NCBI RefSeq assembly: GCF_001292625.1
Contig: NZ_LAJH01000028.1
Location: 1 to 64,000, forward strand
Source: Shimia sp. SK013
Lineage (GTDB): Bacteria > Pseudomonadota > Alphaproteobacteria > Rhodobacterales > Rhodobacteraceae
DNA: 64,000 bases
Reading direction: 5' to 3'
Shown here: piece after piece, positions 25,391 through 34,832 of the stretch
How the letters are laid out: each line of letters begins with the position of its first letter
How positions within the stretch are numbered: position 1 is the first letter of the stretch
Made by a program: the position numbers and the translations under genes
Notes under the pieces: generated by a model
The model's input: the letters and a program-made list of their open reading frames with translations, nothing else
Database searches by the model: none
What the model was told of the DNA's origin: nothing

Positions 25391-26855
25391 CGGGCAGGAC
25401 AGCACCAGCGCGGCCGCGCTGCCGTTTTCCTTTGCGCGTGATCATCAGGTCGCGCGCGACGGCGACGCACTGTTGGTTGGACCCCGGGCCACGTCGCTTG
25501 GCCTGCGCGAGGCACGTCGCCGCGCCGCTGGTCCATTTGACATCACACACCTTGGGCAAGACGCCTTTGAACGCGCGTTGGAACGGCTCTATCAGTCGAC
25601 AAACGCAGGCGCGGCTCCCGACGACGGCCTCTCCTTTGATCTCGAAGACAACACCGGCACCACCCGCCAACGCGACCTGTTGGAAGACGCCGAAGACGCG
25701 CCGGTGATCCAACTGGTCAACCAGCTTTTGCGCCGCGCCGTTCTGGCTCGCGCATCGGATTTGCATCTTGAACCCTCTGAATCCGGTCTGCGTGTGCGCA
25801 TGCGCATCGACGGGTTTTTGCAAACCATCATGGAGCGCGACGACGTGCCGGTGCGCCGCGTAGTCAGTCGCCTCAAGGTCATGGCCGGACTGGACATCGC
25901 CGAAACCCGATTGCCGCAAGATGGCCGCATCCCTCTGCGCCTCGGTGGGCGGCTGATCGACACCCGCGTCAGCTCCCTTCCCGGCAACTACGGCGAACGC
26001 ATTGTGTTGCGGATTTTGGACCGATCCACCGGCCTGATGGATCTTGATGCGCTGGGCCTCGTAACCGATCAAGTGGCGCTGTTGGAGCGCCTTTCGGCTC
26101 TGCCAAACGGCATCATCCTAGCCACCGGCCCAACCGGATCGGGCAAAACCACAACACTCTATTCGCTGCTTAAGCTCACCAACCACGACAATCGCAACAT
26201 CGTCACCGTCGAAGATCCCGTTGAATACGACCTGCCCGGCGTGAACCAGTCTCAGGTCAACGCTGAAATTGGCATGAGTTTTGCTGCCGGCCTGCGCGCA
26301 ACACTGCGGCAAGACCCCGACGTGATTCTTGTGGGCGAAATCCGCGACACCGAAACCGCCTCTGTGGCCGCGCAGGCCTCCCTCACGGGCCACTTGGTCT
26401 TTTCCTCTCTGCACGCCAACTCCTCCATCGGCGCCATCATCCGCCTGCGTGATCTTGGGTTGGACGACTTCCTGATCTCCGCCACTTTGCGCGGCGTGAT
26501 TGCCCAGCGCCTTTTGCGACGTCTCTGCGGCGAATGCTCCGAACCCGAGACGCCCACCGCAGCTGAGGCCGAACACTTCACCCGCCACAACATCGCCGTG
26601 CCTAACGTGATCCATGCACCCAAGGGCTGCGCTTCCTGCAACACCTCTGGCTACGCTGGCCGTGTCGGTATCTTCGAGATGACCGAAGTCGACGACACCT
26701 TACGCGCCGCCATCGACGGTGGCGCGTCTGAGATGGAACTGACACGTCTGGGCCTGAGCGAGGAAAAAACCCTCATTGGCCAAGCACTCCTGCAGGTGGC
26801 CGCTGGCAAAACCTCCCTCGCCGAAGCTCTGCGAGTCGTGGGCGACGGCGCATGA
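25332..26855 (+). CDS. gspE: Type II secretion ATPase GspE
   Basis: A 507-residue cytoplasmic hexameric ATPase that powers pseudopilus assembly. Walker A GPTGSGKT is at about 266-273, then the Asp box (IVTVEDPVEYDLPG), Walker B (DPDVILVGEIRDTETA) and His box (GHLVFSSLHAN). The tetracysteine zinc element is LCGEC and GCASC near the C-terminus. The N-terminal domain is shorter than in the classical enzyme but the GspL-contact region is partly there. The ATG at 25332 lies inside the end of gspD; a TTG at 25311 is the only earlier choice. Confidence 0.95.
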   Translation: MSPKAETSRRSPPASPSKTDGQDSTSAAALPFSFARDHQVARDGDALLVGPRATSLGLREARRRAAGPFDITHLGQDAFERALERLYQSTNAGAAPDDGLSFDLEDNTGTTRQRDLLEDAEDAPVIQLVNQLLRRAVLARASDLHLEPSESGLRVRMRIDGFLQTIMERDDVPVRRVVSRLKVMAGLDIAETRLPQDGRIPLRLGGRLIDTRVSSLPGNYGERIVLRILDRSTGLMDLDALGLVTDQVALLERLSALPNGIILATGPTGSGKTTTLYSLLKLTNHDNRNIVTVEDPVEYDLPGVNQSQVNAEIGMSFAAGLRATLRQDPDVILVGEIRDTETASVAAQASLTGHLVFSSLHANSSIGAIIRLRDLGLDDFLISATLRGVIAQRLLRRLCGECSEPETPTAAEAEHFTRHNIAVPNVIHAPKGCASCNTSGYAGRVGIFEMTEVDDTLRAAIDGGASEMELTRLGLSEEKTLIGQALLQVAAGKTSLAEALRVVGDGA

Positions 26856-28066
26856 GACCGTTTTCTTACACCGCATTTGACGCCGAAGGTGCGCGCACCA
26901 AGGGACTGATTCTCGCCGACACCGAAGCCGACGCCTCCGCCCGCCTGCGGGCTCAGGGCCTGTTTGTGTCCGACCTCACGGCGTCCCGTAAACGCCCCTC
27001 GTTTGGAAACGGCCTGCGCCGCACCGCGCGCCTGAATTCAGACCTGCAAGCGGTATTCACCCGCCAGATGGCCGTGCTCCTCAGTGCCGACATGCCCGTG
27101 GAATCCGCGCTCGAAGCGATCCGCACCTCCGGCGATGGCACTGCCCTTGCAACCGTGGCCACCCGCGCCCGTGCCAGCCTGATGCAGGGCGGCACGCTCG
27201 CGGAATCTCTGGAAGAGGCCGGTGCAGGATTTCCCGCTTATGTCACCGCCGCCATTCACGCCGGTGAAGGCGCCGGAGAACTGGCCACCGTTTTCGAAGA
27301 ACTCGCCCGCCATCTGGAAAGCCTTGGCAGCGAACGCGCCGAAATCGTCAGCGCACTGGTTTATCCGGCTTTTGTCGCGGCTGTATCCTTTCTGGTCTGC
27401 GCCATCCTGATGGTGAATGTCGCCCCCGAAATCGTCGCAATGTTCGAAATCTCGGGCCAGCCTTTGCCGCCGCTGACCCGCCGCGTGCTGGCCGTCAGCG
27501 ACTGGATTCGCGATAACATTACGGGCGTATCTATCGCCCTCGTCGCGCTCGCTGTGCTGATCGTGCTGTCCAACCGCGTGCCAGCCATGCGCGCAGTGCG
27601 CGACCGCTTTTTGTTACGCTTGCCACTCATCGGCCGCTTGATGCGCCGCGCCGCAGCGGTGCAATACCTGCGCACGCTGGCGTTGGTACTCGCCAGCCGC
27701 CAAACCGTACCGGTCGCTGTTGAAAATGCCGCCCGTGTTCTGGACATCGCGCAGTTCCGTGCCGAGGCGGACTCCGTGCAGACAGCCCTGCAAGAAGGCG
27801 CAAGCCTGTCAGACGCGCTTGACCGCTTGTCGATCATCCCTCCTGTGGCCCGACAACTGGTTGGCGCTGGCGAGATGTCCGCTCGATTGGCCCCGATGGC
27901 CGAACGCAGCGCCATTCTGGTGGAAAGCGACCTGACGTCCGAGCGCAAACGCATCGCGGCCCTGCTTGAGCCGATGTTGATGATGCTTGTCGGCGCTTTT
28001 GTTTTGCTGGTTGTGCTGGCCGTACTTCTGCCGATCTTTGATCTGCAAGCGGTGGTGGCGGGCTGA
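26852..28066 (+). CDS. gspF: Type II secretion inner-membrane platform protein GspF
   Basis: A 404-residue polytopic platform protein. It has two tandem GspF domains (about 65-190 and 265-390), each with a conserved FTRQMAVLLSADMPV / YLRTLALVLASRQTVPV-like start, and three membrane segments (ALVYPAFVAAVSFLVCAIL; VSIALVALAVLIVL; LLEPMLMMLVGAFVLLVVLA). It couples GspE to the pseudopilus base. It starts with an ATGA overlap on gspE and is the last gsp gene. The next gene is convergent, 18 bases away. Confidence 0.95.
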   Translation: MRPFSYTAFDAEGARTKGLILADTEADASARLRAQGLFVSDLTASRKRPSFGNGLRRTARLNSDLQAVFTRQMAVLLSADMPVESALEAIRTSGDGTALATVATRARASLMQGGTLAESLEEAGAGFPAYVTAAIHAGEGAGELATVFEELARHLESLGSERAEIVSALVYPAFVAAVSFLVCAILMVNVAPEIVAMFEISGQPLPPLTRRVLAVSDWIRDNITGVSIALVALAVLIVLSNRVPAMRAVRDRFLLRLPLIGRLMRRAAAVQYLRTLALVLASRQTVPVAVENAARVLDIAQFRAEADSVQTALQEGASLSDALDRLSIIPPVARQLVGAGEMSARLAPMAERSAILVESDLTSERKRIAALLEPMLMMLVGAFVLLVVLAVLLPIFDLQAVVAG

Positions 28067-28084
28067 CACTTCCACTCCGATCCC

Positions 28085-29521
28085 CTACCCTCGAGCGTAC
28101 AGGTCCTCATAGCGGACGATATCATCCTCACCCAGATAAGTGCCGGTTTGCACTTCAATCAGAACCATCGCCACCTTGCCGGGGTTCTCCATCCGGTGCG
28201 TCGCGCCCAGCGGGATATAGATCGACTCGTTTTCACTCACCAGTTTGACCTCATCATCCACCGTCACCTTCGCAGTGCCTTCGACAACAATCCAATGCTC
28301 GGACCGGTGGTGATGGCTTTGCAAACTCAACGCCGCACCGGGGTCCACATGAATGCGTTTCACTTGGAACCGATCTCCGATCACAAGACTTTCAAACCAG
28401 CCCCACGGCCGGTGATCCTTAGGGAACGCCGTCGCCTGACGCGCGGTCTTGGCCTTTAACGCGCTGACTGCGCGCTTAACCTCTTGTGCCCGTGATACGT
28501 CTGCCACCAGAACTGCATCCGGCATCGCCACAGCAATCAGGTTTTTCACACCCAGCCCCACAAGCTCCAACCCGTCGTCCTCGGACCGCAACAACGTGTT
28601 TTCACAATCAATCGCCGTCGCCGCACCGTGGATCACAACACCCTGCGCGTCCGGACCACTGTCGCGCCAAACCGCGTCCCAGCCGCCAAGATCGGACCAC
28701 GCCGCGCCAAACGGCACCACCATTAGATTGTCGGCCTTTTCCATCACCGCATAGTCGATCGACACATCCTCGGCGCCGTCCCACGCCTCAGGATCTAGCC
28801 GCAGAAACCCGAGGTCAGGCTTTCCGCTGTCCACCGCTGCGCGCACCGGCGCCATCAGGTTGGGCGCGTGGGTTTCAAACGCAGAAATGATGGTTTTCGC
28901 TGTGAACAGGAAAATGCCCGCGTTCCACAAATAGGTGCCAGCAGCCAACATCTCCGCCGCCCGATCCGCGTCAGGTTTTTCCACAAACCGCGACAGCGCC
29001 ACAGGTCGCGCGGCAAAATCGCCGGGATCTTCCACTAATTCCAAATAGCCATAGCCGGTCTCGGCCCGCGTCGGCTTGATGCCAAAGGTCACAATCTGCC
29101 CATCCCGCGCCGCTGGCACGCCCGCCGCCGCCGCAGCCCGAAACGCCGCGGCGTCAGGCACCTCATGATCGGACGGCGCCACCAGCAGCAACCCGTTCTC
29201 ATCGGTCTTGGCCTGCCACATCGCCGCTGCCAAAACCGCAGGCGCTGTATTGCGCCCCGCCGGTTCAATCAGGATTGCGCTGGGATCGATCCCGACACCG
29301 GCCAACTGCTCGGTCACGATGAACCGAAAATCCGAATTGGTCAGAACCATGGGCGCTGCGAAATCCGCACCGCTCAATCGCTCAGCTGAGCGTTGAAACA
29401 GCGATGTTTCCCCCAATAGTGGCGAAAACTGCTTGGGGTAACTCTTGCGACTCAACGGCCAAAGTCGGGTGCCGGACCCGCCAGAAAGAAGTACAGGGGT
29501 GATCAAGTCAGTGGTCGTCAA
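28085..29521 (-). CDS. manC: Mannose-1-phosphate guanylyltransferase / mannose-6-phosphate isomerase
   Basis: A 478-residue bifunctional enzyme that makes GDP-mannose. The N-terminal nucleotidyltransferase has GGSGTRLWPLSR (14-25) with YPKQF just after, and the C-terminal type II isomerase cupin has RPWGWFESL and QSHHHRSEHWIVVEG. The frame starts at TTG 29521; no ATG fits, and a second TTG five codons later would give MITPVLLSGG, the usual family start. GDP-mannose can feed mannosyl or fucosyl units of exopolysaccharide. It faces away from the sugar transferase gene, with 349 bases between them. Confidence 0.93.
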   Translation of the reverse strand: MTTTDLITPVLLSGGSGTRLWPLSRKSYPKQFSPLLGETSLFQRSAERLSGADFAAPMVLTNSDFRFIVTEQLAGVGIDPSAILIEPAGRNTAPAVLAAAMWQAKTDENGLLLVAPSDHEVPDAAAFRAAAAAGVPAARDGQIVTFGIKPTRAETGYGYLELVEDPGDFAARPVALSRFVEKPDADRAAEMLAAGTYLWNAGIFLFTAKTIISAFETHAPNLMAPVRAAVDSGKPDLGFLRLDPEAWDGAEDVSIDYAVMEKADNLMVVPFGAAWSDLGGWDAVWRDSGPDAQGVVIHGAATAIDCENTLLRSEDDGLELVGLGVKNLIAVAMPDAVLVADVSRAQEVKRAVSALKAKTARQATAFPKDHRPWGWFESLVIGDRFQVKRIHVDPGAALSLQSHHHRSEHWIVVEGTAKVTVDDEVKLVSENESIYIPLGATHRMENPGKVAMVLIEVQTGTYLGEDDIVRYEDLYARG

Positions 29522-29870
29522 AGCAAATCCTACTCAAAAAGCCGCGGGAAACGATCAGAGCTTCTCCATCAATTTATCGTTTGGCCTTATCCATCAGTGA
29601 CTAAGTTGTTGCACAGCCGAAAGTATTTTGACCGGACTTCTTCGGGATGGCTCAAAAATGGTCCGTTTTGTGTGCCTCATCGGGCACAAAAAAGCAACGA
29701 ACCGCTGGGAATGTGCAAGTCCATGGGCAAGACCGGTTTTCGCGAAAACCCCACCTGCGTTAGGCCAAAAAATCGGGTCCCTGACCGACCTCCCCCTAAA
29801 AGCCGTCTGTGATGCAGCGCACCCAAGGAACTGGTTTGCAAAAACCGACAAGAGAGTGGACTGTGCACCC
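29522..29870. promoter_or_regulatory. Divergent regulatory region between manC and sugar transferase
   Basis: This 349-base spacer holds no gene. It contains the inverted repeat TTTTGTG...CACAAAA at 29666-29691, with an inner CC/GG pair, and a perfect 16-base palindrome GGTTTTCGCGAAAACC at 29735-29750. Both lie upstream of the glycan-initiating transferase. They look like operators of a dimeric regulator, but no regulator gene lies nearby. Confidence 0.5.
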
Positions 29871-30473
29871 ATGACGCCTTTCAAACGCCTGATCGATATT
29901 CTCTCTGCCCTGTTTCTCGGGTTGGTTTTATCACCAATCATCATCTGGGTTACGCTGCTTGTTCTGATCCGCGACGGACGCCCCATATTTTTTGTAAGCG
30001 AACGGATGAAGACCCCTGAAAAAGGCTTCGGTCTGGTGAAGTTTCGCACCATGCGCCTTGGCAGCGATGACGGAATGGCCACCGGCGGCGACAAGTCGTC
30101 ACGCGTCACCGAGACAGGCGCGTTTTTGCGGGCCAAACGGCTGGACGAGTTGCCGCAACTCTGGAACCTGTTTCTAGGGCACGTGTCGTTGGTTGGACCG
30201 CGTCCGCCACTGCGCCGGTATGTAGAACAGTTCCCCGATATCTATCGCGAAGTACTCAAGGCACGGCCCGGAATCACCGGACTGGCGTCACTTGTTTATC
30301 ACCGGCACGAAGCTCTGCTGCTGGACCGTTGCGAAACTGCCGAGGAGACCGACCGCATCTATTGCCGCGCCTGCGTGCCGCGCAAGGCAGAACTGGACGT
30401 GATCTATCGGGACAATCACAATGTCTGTTGGGATTTTTCGATCATGTTTCAGACTGTTTTTGGCCGCCGCTGA
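29871..30473 (+). CDS. Undecaprenyl-phosphate sugar phosphotransferase (polysaccharide initiation)
   Basis: A 200-residue bacterial sugar transferase of the WcaJ/ExoY/PglC type. It links a sugar-1-phosphate to undecaprenyl phosphate, the first committed step of polysaccharide synthesis. There is one N-terminal hydrophobic hairpin (IDILSALFLGLVLSPIIIWV) and no extra membrane domains, so it is the short form. Conserved parts are KFRTMR, the catalytic RLDELPQLWN (Asp-Glu) with LVGPRPPL, and RPGITGLA. The sugar is not predictable. The ATG at 29871 lies in a weak SD context; the frame is open 81 codons upstream without coding character. Its neighbours are manC and the ABC exporter. Confidence 0.9.
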   Translation: MTPFKRLIDILSALFLGLVLSPIIIWVTLLVLIRDGRPIFFVSERMKTPEKGFGLVKFRTMRLGSDDGMATGGDKSSRVTETGAFLRAKRLDELPQLWNLFLGHVSLVGPRPPLRRYVEQFPDIYREVLKARPGITGLASLVYHRHEALLLDRCETAEETDRIYCRACVPRKAELDVIYRDNHNVCWDFSIMFQTVFGRR

Positions 30474-30614
30474 CCGTTGCACTGCGCGCGCTGGGCTAAC
30501 TTGTGAGTTTGTGAATGTCGCACCTACGCAATACCGACGTGATACAGTCGATATGCAGTTAGCGGATTTTGGCCGTTTCGACCCGTTAACTTTTGCGTCT
30601 CGCAGCGCAACGCT

Positions 30615-31313
30615 TCACCCCTGCACAGCCTGCTGTTTGTGGTTTTTGTTCTTGGTCCCTCGGGCAAGATTGTTCTGATAGTGATCGATCGCATCATCGA
30701 CATTTTTGTGATATGTCAGATGCCCATTTTCCAGAACAGCCCCCTCGGTACATAGCTTTTTGATCGAACGCATCGAGTGTGAAACCATCACCATTCCGCT
30801 GTGTTGCAAGCGCTCAAAAAAGACCTCTTCGCTCTTTTGTTTGAACGTCGCATCCCCGACCGACGTGACTTCGTCAACCAAATAGGTGTCGAAGTGAATT
30901 CCCATTGAAAGGCCAAACGCCAGACGGGACTTCATGCCTGATGAATAGCTGCGCACTGGCAAATAGAAGTGTTGTCCAAGTTCCGCAAATTCCTTAACGG
31001 ACTCAACAAGTTCGTCGCTATCAACGCCATAGACTCGCGCCACGAATCTGGTGTTTTGCAAGCCGGTCAGCTGCGGGTGCGCGCAGCCCGCAAACCCCAC
31101 CGGCCAGGAAATTGTTCCACTCGACAACACCCGCCCGCTGTCCGGAGACATGGTCCCAGCAATCATCTTCATCAAGCTGGATTTACCCGCGCCGTTGCGG
31201 CCCAGAATAGCCACCGCAGTGCGCGATGGAAGTGTGGCGTTCACGTTGAGCGCGACAACCTTACTGCGCCCATTCATATGATAGGTTTTGCAAAGGTCCT
31301 CAATTTTGATCAT
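30615..31313 (-). CDS. Capsule-type polysaccharide ABC exporter ATPase (KpsT-like)
   Basis: A 232-residue ATP-binding subunit. Walker A is GRNGAGKSS (about 38-46), the signature is YSSGMKSRLAF and Walker B is FDTYLVDEV followed by a D-loop. The KpsT/Wzt class is shown by the short length and the KSRLAFGLSMGI stretch. It lacks a C-terminal carbohydrate-binding domain, so it is the capsule rather than the O-antigen Wzt form. The ATG overlaps the stop of the KpsE-like gene (ATGA). With the divergent KpsM-like permease it should export lipid-linked polysaccharide across the inner membrane. Confidence 0.9.
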   Translation of the reverse strand: MIKIEDLCKTYHMNGRSKVVALNVNATLPSRTAVAILGRNGAGKSSLMKMIAGTMSPDSGRVLSSGTISWPVGFAGCAHPQLTGLQNTRFVARVYGVDSDELVESVKEFAELGQHFYLPVRSYSSGMKSRLAFGLSMGIHFDTYLVDEVTSVGDATFKQKSEEVFFERLQHSGMVMVSHSMRSIKKLCTEGAVLENGHLTYHKNVDDAIDHYQNNLARGTKNKNHKQQAVQG

Positions 31314-32713
31314 CGGCGATCCCGCAAAGAATAGTACACGAGGCACAAGATCATGAAGCTCAGCGTTAACGCGCCAAATGCAAGCGCACTGATCAGAAAC
31401 CGTTGTGGATATTCGGCCGACTGCGCCAGCGTGGGGTCTTGGTAGGCCGCCACATAGCGCGACTTGCGTTGTGCCTCAGCCAATGCTGAATCGTAGGCCG
31501 CCAGCGCTGAAAGGTAACTGCTGTTGGCAAATTCTAGTTCAACCGCAAGCTCCTCGTATTCGCCTACGAGCCGGGAGTAGGTGTCGTCCTCACTTTCCGT
31601 CTCGCTGCCAAAGCGGTTGCGCTCTTCGGAAATGCGCTCTTCGATGACTTGGACTTTGCGCTCACCTTGAGTGATGCGCGGGTCACCTGAACGCGCGGTC
31701 TGACGCACCATATCTAACTCAATCAATGCCATCGCCAGTTGGGTTTGCAGGTTGTTGAGCAACCCGAGATGGCCCTGCGTGTCCGCCAGCGGATCCACAA
31801 TCTGGGTGCGCGCCCGGAACGTATTGATAGCTTGCCGCGCCTCTTTCAGGCGCTCGATTGTACGATCCAACACCTCGCGTGCATACCGTGTGGTGTCCTC
31901 CCGCGCGATTGCAGTCAACTCATTGATGATGCTGGTGCTTTCGCTCACGATATGCTGTGCGATGCGTTGCGCATCTTCGGGTGTGAACGCGACGACGCGC
32001 AGCTCCAAAAGCCCGCTTCGGGTGTCATAGTAAACCTTCACCACCCGGCGCCAATAGGCCTGTATGTCCTCAATGGTGCCATTCGGAGGCATGCCAAAAA
32101 GAGGGTCATCAGGGTTTTCATAAATGCTGGCGAGGTCCAAGTCCCGGTTCACAGCCTCGACCATTTGACGGGAACTGATGAATTTATAAAGAATTTCAGT
32201 GTCGCTGGTGCTACTGCTGGACAGATCGGTAATGCCACCGAGAATATCTATGCCTGAGCTAACCTCTTCTGACCGCACGGTGAAGCCGACGTAGGACGCG
32301 TACTGGTCATGCGCGACCCAATAGAGATAGCCCACCACACCCGCGAGCGGCGCCACAACCCAAAGCAGAAAAAACAAGGCCAGCTTGAAATGCCGGCGAC
32401 GGAGGCGGGCTGGACTTGCGACGGGCTGGGCAGTTGGCGGCGGACTTTGCCGCTGACCTGCGCTCTGCTGGCCTTGTCTTTGTTGTCCTTGCTTTTGCTG
32501 ACCCCGTCTCTGGTTTGGGCCTTTTTGTTGACCAGCGTTGCGACCCTGGCCCTTGCGGGCGGGTGGCTTTGTATCTTGATCATCCGCCGACATGTTGCGC
32601 TGCTCCGCGTTTTTTCTGTCTGTCGCTGACTGGACAGCCGCACCGTCGGGCTTCTCTGAGCCCGGCTTTGCTTGTTCCTGTTGGGAACTCGGCGAGGTGG
32701 TCGTCTTGGTCAA
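31310..32713 (-). CDS. Capsule export inner-membrane protein (KpsE-like) with low-complexity N-terminal tail
   Basis: A 467-residue polysaccharide co-polymerase/export protein. A membrane segment (LALFFLLWVVAPLAGVVGYL, about 111-130) is followed by a long periplasmic coiled coil (about 240-420) and a second segment (FLISALAFGALTLSFMILCL) near the C-terminus, the KpsE layout. The first ~100 residues are unusual: Gln/Gly/Arg/Pro-rich with GQQKQGQQRQGQQ-type repeats and no KpsE counterpart. The start is either TTG at 32713 (GAGAGAG upstream) or ATG at 32593 (GGAG upstream, 427 residues). It is coupled to the ATPase gene downstream. Confidence 0.85.
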   Translation of the reverse strand: MTKTTTSPSSQQEQAKPGSEKPDGAAVQSATDRKNAEQRNMSADDQDTKPPARKGQGRNAGQQKGPNQRRGQQKQGQQRQGQQSAGQRQSPPPTAQPVASPARLRRRHFKLALFFLLWVVAPLAGVVGYLYWVAHDQYASYVGFTVRSEEVSSGIDILGGITDLSSSSTSDTEILYKFISSRQMVEAVNRDLDLASIYENPDDPLFGMPPNGTIEDIQAYWRRVVKVYYDTRSGLLELRVVAFTPEDAQRIAQHIVSESTSIINELTAIAREDTTRYAREVLDRTIERLKEARQAINTFRARTQIVDPLADTQGHLGLLNNLQTQLAMALIELDMVRQTARSGDPRITQGERKVQVIEERISEERNRFGSETESEDDTYSRLVGEYEELAVELEFANSSYLSALAAYDSALAEAQRKSRYVAAYQDPTLAQSAEYPQRFLISALAFGALTLSFMILCLVYYSLRDRR

Positions 32714-32769
32714 AACTCGCTCTCTCGTTTACTCGAAACCTAAAGTGCATTACATCGGAGCTATAGCAT

Positions 32770-33597
32770 GTGACAGTTAGAAAGCCAGCACTCCTCGCCA
32801 TGCCACAGACTGAATTTACCGCTCTAAAGCCACGCTCTTTCCGCACTTTGCGTACTCTTTGCGCACTGATGCTGCGCGAGATGTCGACCACTTACGGTCG
32901 AACACCTTTTGGGTATTTGTGGGCTATCCTACAACCTGCTGCCGGCGTTTTGTTGCTGACGCTTATCTTCTCTCTCGCCTTGAGACAGCCTGATCTCGGG
33001 ACAAACTTTCCACTATTTTATGCGTCGGGCCTGCTTCCGCTTTTGGCCTTTCTGGATATCTCCGGCAAACTGTCAAAAGCACTGGAATTCTCCAGAGCAT
33101 TGCTCGCATTCCCGGCGGTTTCTTATCTTGATGCTATCCTCGCACGCCTTTTTTTGAATACGCTTACGCAGTTGCTCGTGTTTATCGTCGTGGTCGGCTT
33201 AATTGCCTTGCTCTATGGGCTAAATCTGCAAATCAACTACAGTCAAATGTTGATTTCATGGCTACTTCTGCTTGGCTTGTCAGCCGGCATCGGAACGTTG
33301 AATTGCTACCTTTTCATGCGATTTCCGACTTGGGAACGGGTTTGGGGTGTTCTCACCCGCCCTTTGCTGTTCCTGTCGTGTGTGTTTTACTTGTTCGAGT
33401 CGGTTCCACCGCCTTACAACTCCTACCTGTGGTACAACCCTATTATTCACGTCACAGGACAGATGAGGCGCAGCATATACTTCAACTACGACGCGTCATT
33501 TGTATCACCACTCTTCGTTTCAATTCTCTCGATCGTCACGCTTTTGCTCGGACTTCTGCTACTTCACCGAACGTCCCGCGACCTTCTTTACCGGTGA
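32770..33597 (+). CDS. Polysaccharide ABC exporter permease (KpsM/ABC-2 type)
   Basis: A 275-residue integral membrane protein with six hydrophobic segments, an ABC-2-type export permease. The N-terminal LMLREMSTTYGRTPFGYLW is the KpsM/Wzm amphipathic motif. It begins at GTG 32770 (CGGAGC upstream); ATG 32800 is an alternative. It is divergent from the KpsE and KpsT-like genes, with 56 bases between starts, and must pair with that ATPase, the only candidate here. Its last ten bases overlap the end of the convergent glycosyltransferase gene. Confidence 0.9.
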   Translation: MTVRKPALLAMPQTEFTALKPRSFRTLRTLCALMLREMSTTYGRTPFGYLWAILQPAAGVLLLTLIFSLALRQPDLGTNFPLFYASGLLPLLAFLDISGKLSKALEFSRALLAFPAVSYLDAILARLFLNTLTQLLVFIVVVGLIALLYGLNLQINYSQMLISWLLLLGLSAGIGTLNCYLFMRFPTWERVWGVLTRPLLFLSCVFYLFESVPPPYNSYLWYNPIIHVTGQMRRSIYFNYDASFVSPLFVSILSIVTLLLGLLLLHRTSRDLLYR

Positions 33598-34832
33598 TCC
33601 GACTCAGAAATCAGGTCGTTTAGGCACTCCGCCATTTCGGCTGCCTGCTTGCTGAATCCTGTCACCTCGATTGGCGACTGAAGGGCATGATTGCGTTCTA
33701 GCGCGTCTTCGAGATGCGGCAGAAGCTCTTCCGGTCCGTCGCCGATCTGTAGCAACCGGTCAGGGTCAACGGCAGCATGTTCGATGGTGCCCCCACTGTC
33801 GGTCTGAATCACCTGAATGCCGCGGGCCAAAGCCTCGCGAATGGTCAACCCAAAGGTTTCTTTCCATTGGGACATAAACAGGAGGACATCAATTTTGGCA
33901 TAAAAATCATCAATTTCTGCCTGATTATAACGGGGATGAACCTGCCAATTTCCCTTCATTTTGGAATAGTCCGCATCCCGCCACCAGCTGCCGTCCATAC
34001 TGCCGTCGACCAAATACCCGTCAAAATCTTCGCGGGAGATTTCGGAAAACGCATTTTGAATGATTGGCCACCCCTTGATGTGAGAGGGCCCCCCTACAAA
34101 ACCAAAGGCGACACGGCCGCCGCTGACGTCACGGCGCTCGGTCTGAGCCTTGAAGAAACCTTCGGAGGGCTCGGTCACGCCGTTTTGCCAAACAATCGTC
34201 TTTTTCCCTTCGAGCCCCGACTTAACACTCAGGTCATGGGCAAACCGGCTGGGAAATGTGACCACATCTGCAACGGCCGCGGCCGCTTTTAGGCGCCCAA
34301 CGCGACTTCGGGCACGTTCGAAATCGTCCACGCACCCACGGCAGCCCTCAATCTGGATGGGATCCTGCCCGCAGTATCGTCCATCCATCCTGATCATGAA
34401 TTGACGCTCGCATAGCCACCAGAAATCGTGCGTCGACAGAACCATAGGAATCTTGTGACGCTTGATCATCGGCAAAATTCCGGCGCCGAGATCTTGAAGA
34501 CAATGCATATGGACCGCGTCTGGCCCAATTCTGCGCAAGAGACGTTCCACAACCTCGGTCACTTGAGGGTTGTCGTAAGTTTCGGCATAATTTCGGTGAA
34601 ACGGCAGATTGATGACGTAGTTCACGATGCCCGCTTGTTCGGTTTTTAGCACCGAATAGGGTGGCAGCCCATCCTGACTGGTGACCGAGATCGCGCTGAC
34701 CCTGAAGCCGTGCTCACTCTGCAAACGCCGCGCAACTTGTTCTGCTACCACCGTCGCACCGCCATAGGTGAAAGGCGCAAAAAAGACATTGATCACAAGT
34801 ATATGGGGCGGTTTCGCAGCGATCTTGGTCAT
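33588..34832 (-). CDS. Family 4 glycosyltransferase
   Basis: A 414-residue GT-B fold enzyme. The N-terminal acceptor half starts ILVINVFFAPFTYGGATVVAEQ. The donor half has FGFVGGPSHIKGW and the E-x7-E-like ETFGLTIREALARG, the GT4 signature. A cysteine-containing segment (CERQFMIRMDGRYCG...CRGC) in the N-terminal half is typical of a GT4 branch with a zinc- or disulfide-like site. The start overlaps the stop of the upstream glycosyltransferase as ATGA. It should add a sugar to the polysaccharide; the donor is unknown. Confidence 0.87.
   Translation of the reverse strand: MTKIAAKPPHILVINVFFAPFTYGGATVVAEQVARRLQSEHGFRVSAISVTSQDGLPPYSVLKTEQAGIVNYVINLPFHRNYAETYDNPQVTEVVERLLRRIGPDAVHMHCLQDLGAGILPMIKRHKIPMVLSTHDFWWLCERQFMIRMDGRYCGQDPIQIEGCRGCVDDFERARSRVGRLKAAAAVADVVTFPSRFAHDLSVKSGLEGKKTIVWQNGVTEPSEGFFKAQTERRDVSGGRVAFGFVGGPSHIKGWPIIQNAFSEISREDFDGYLVDGSMDGSWWRDADYSKMKGNWQVHPRYNQAEIDDFYAKIDVLLFMSQWKETFGLTIREALARGIQVIQTDSGGTIEHAAVDPDRLLQIGDGPEELLPHLEDALERNHALQSPIEVTGFSKQAAEMAECLNDLISESDHR

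Noticed and set aside
30590-30612. Hairpin TTGCG...CGCAA as terminator of the ABC ATPase
   Set aside because: No T-run follows on either strand.
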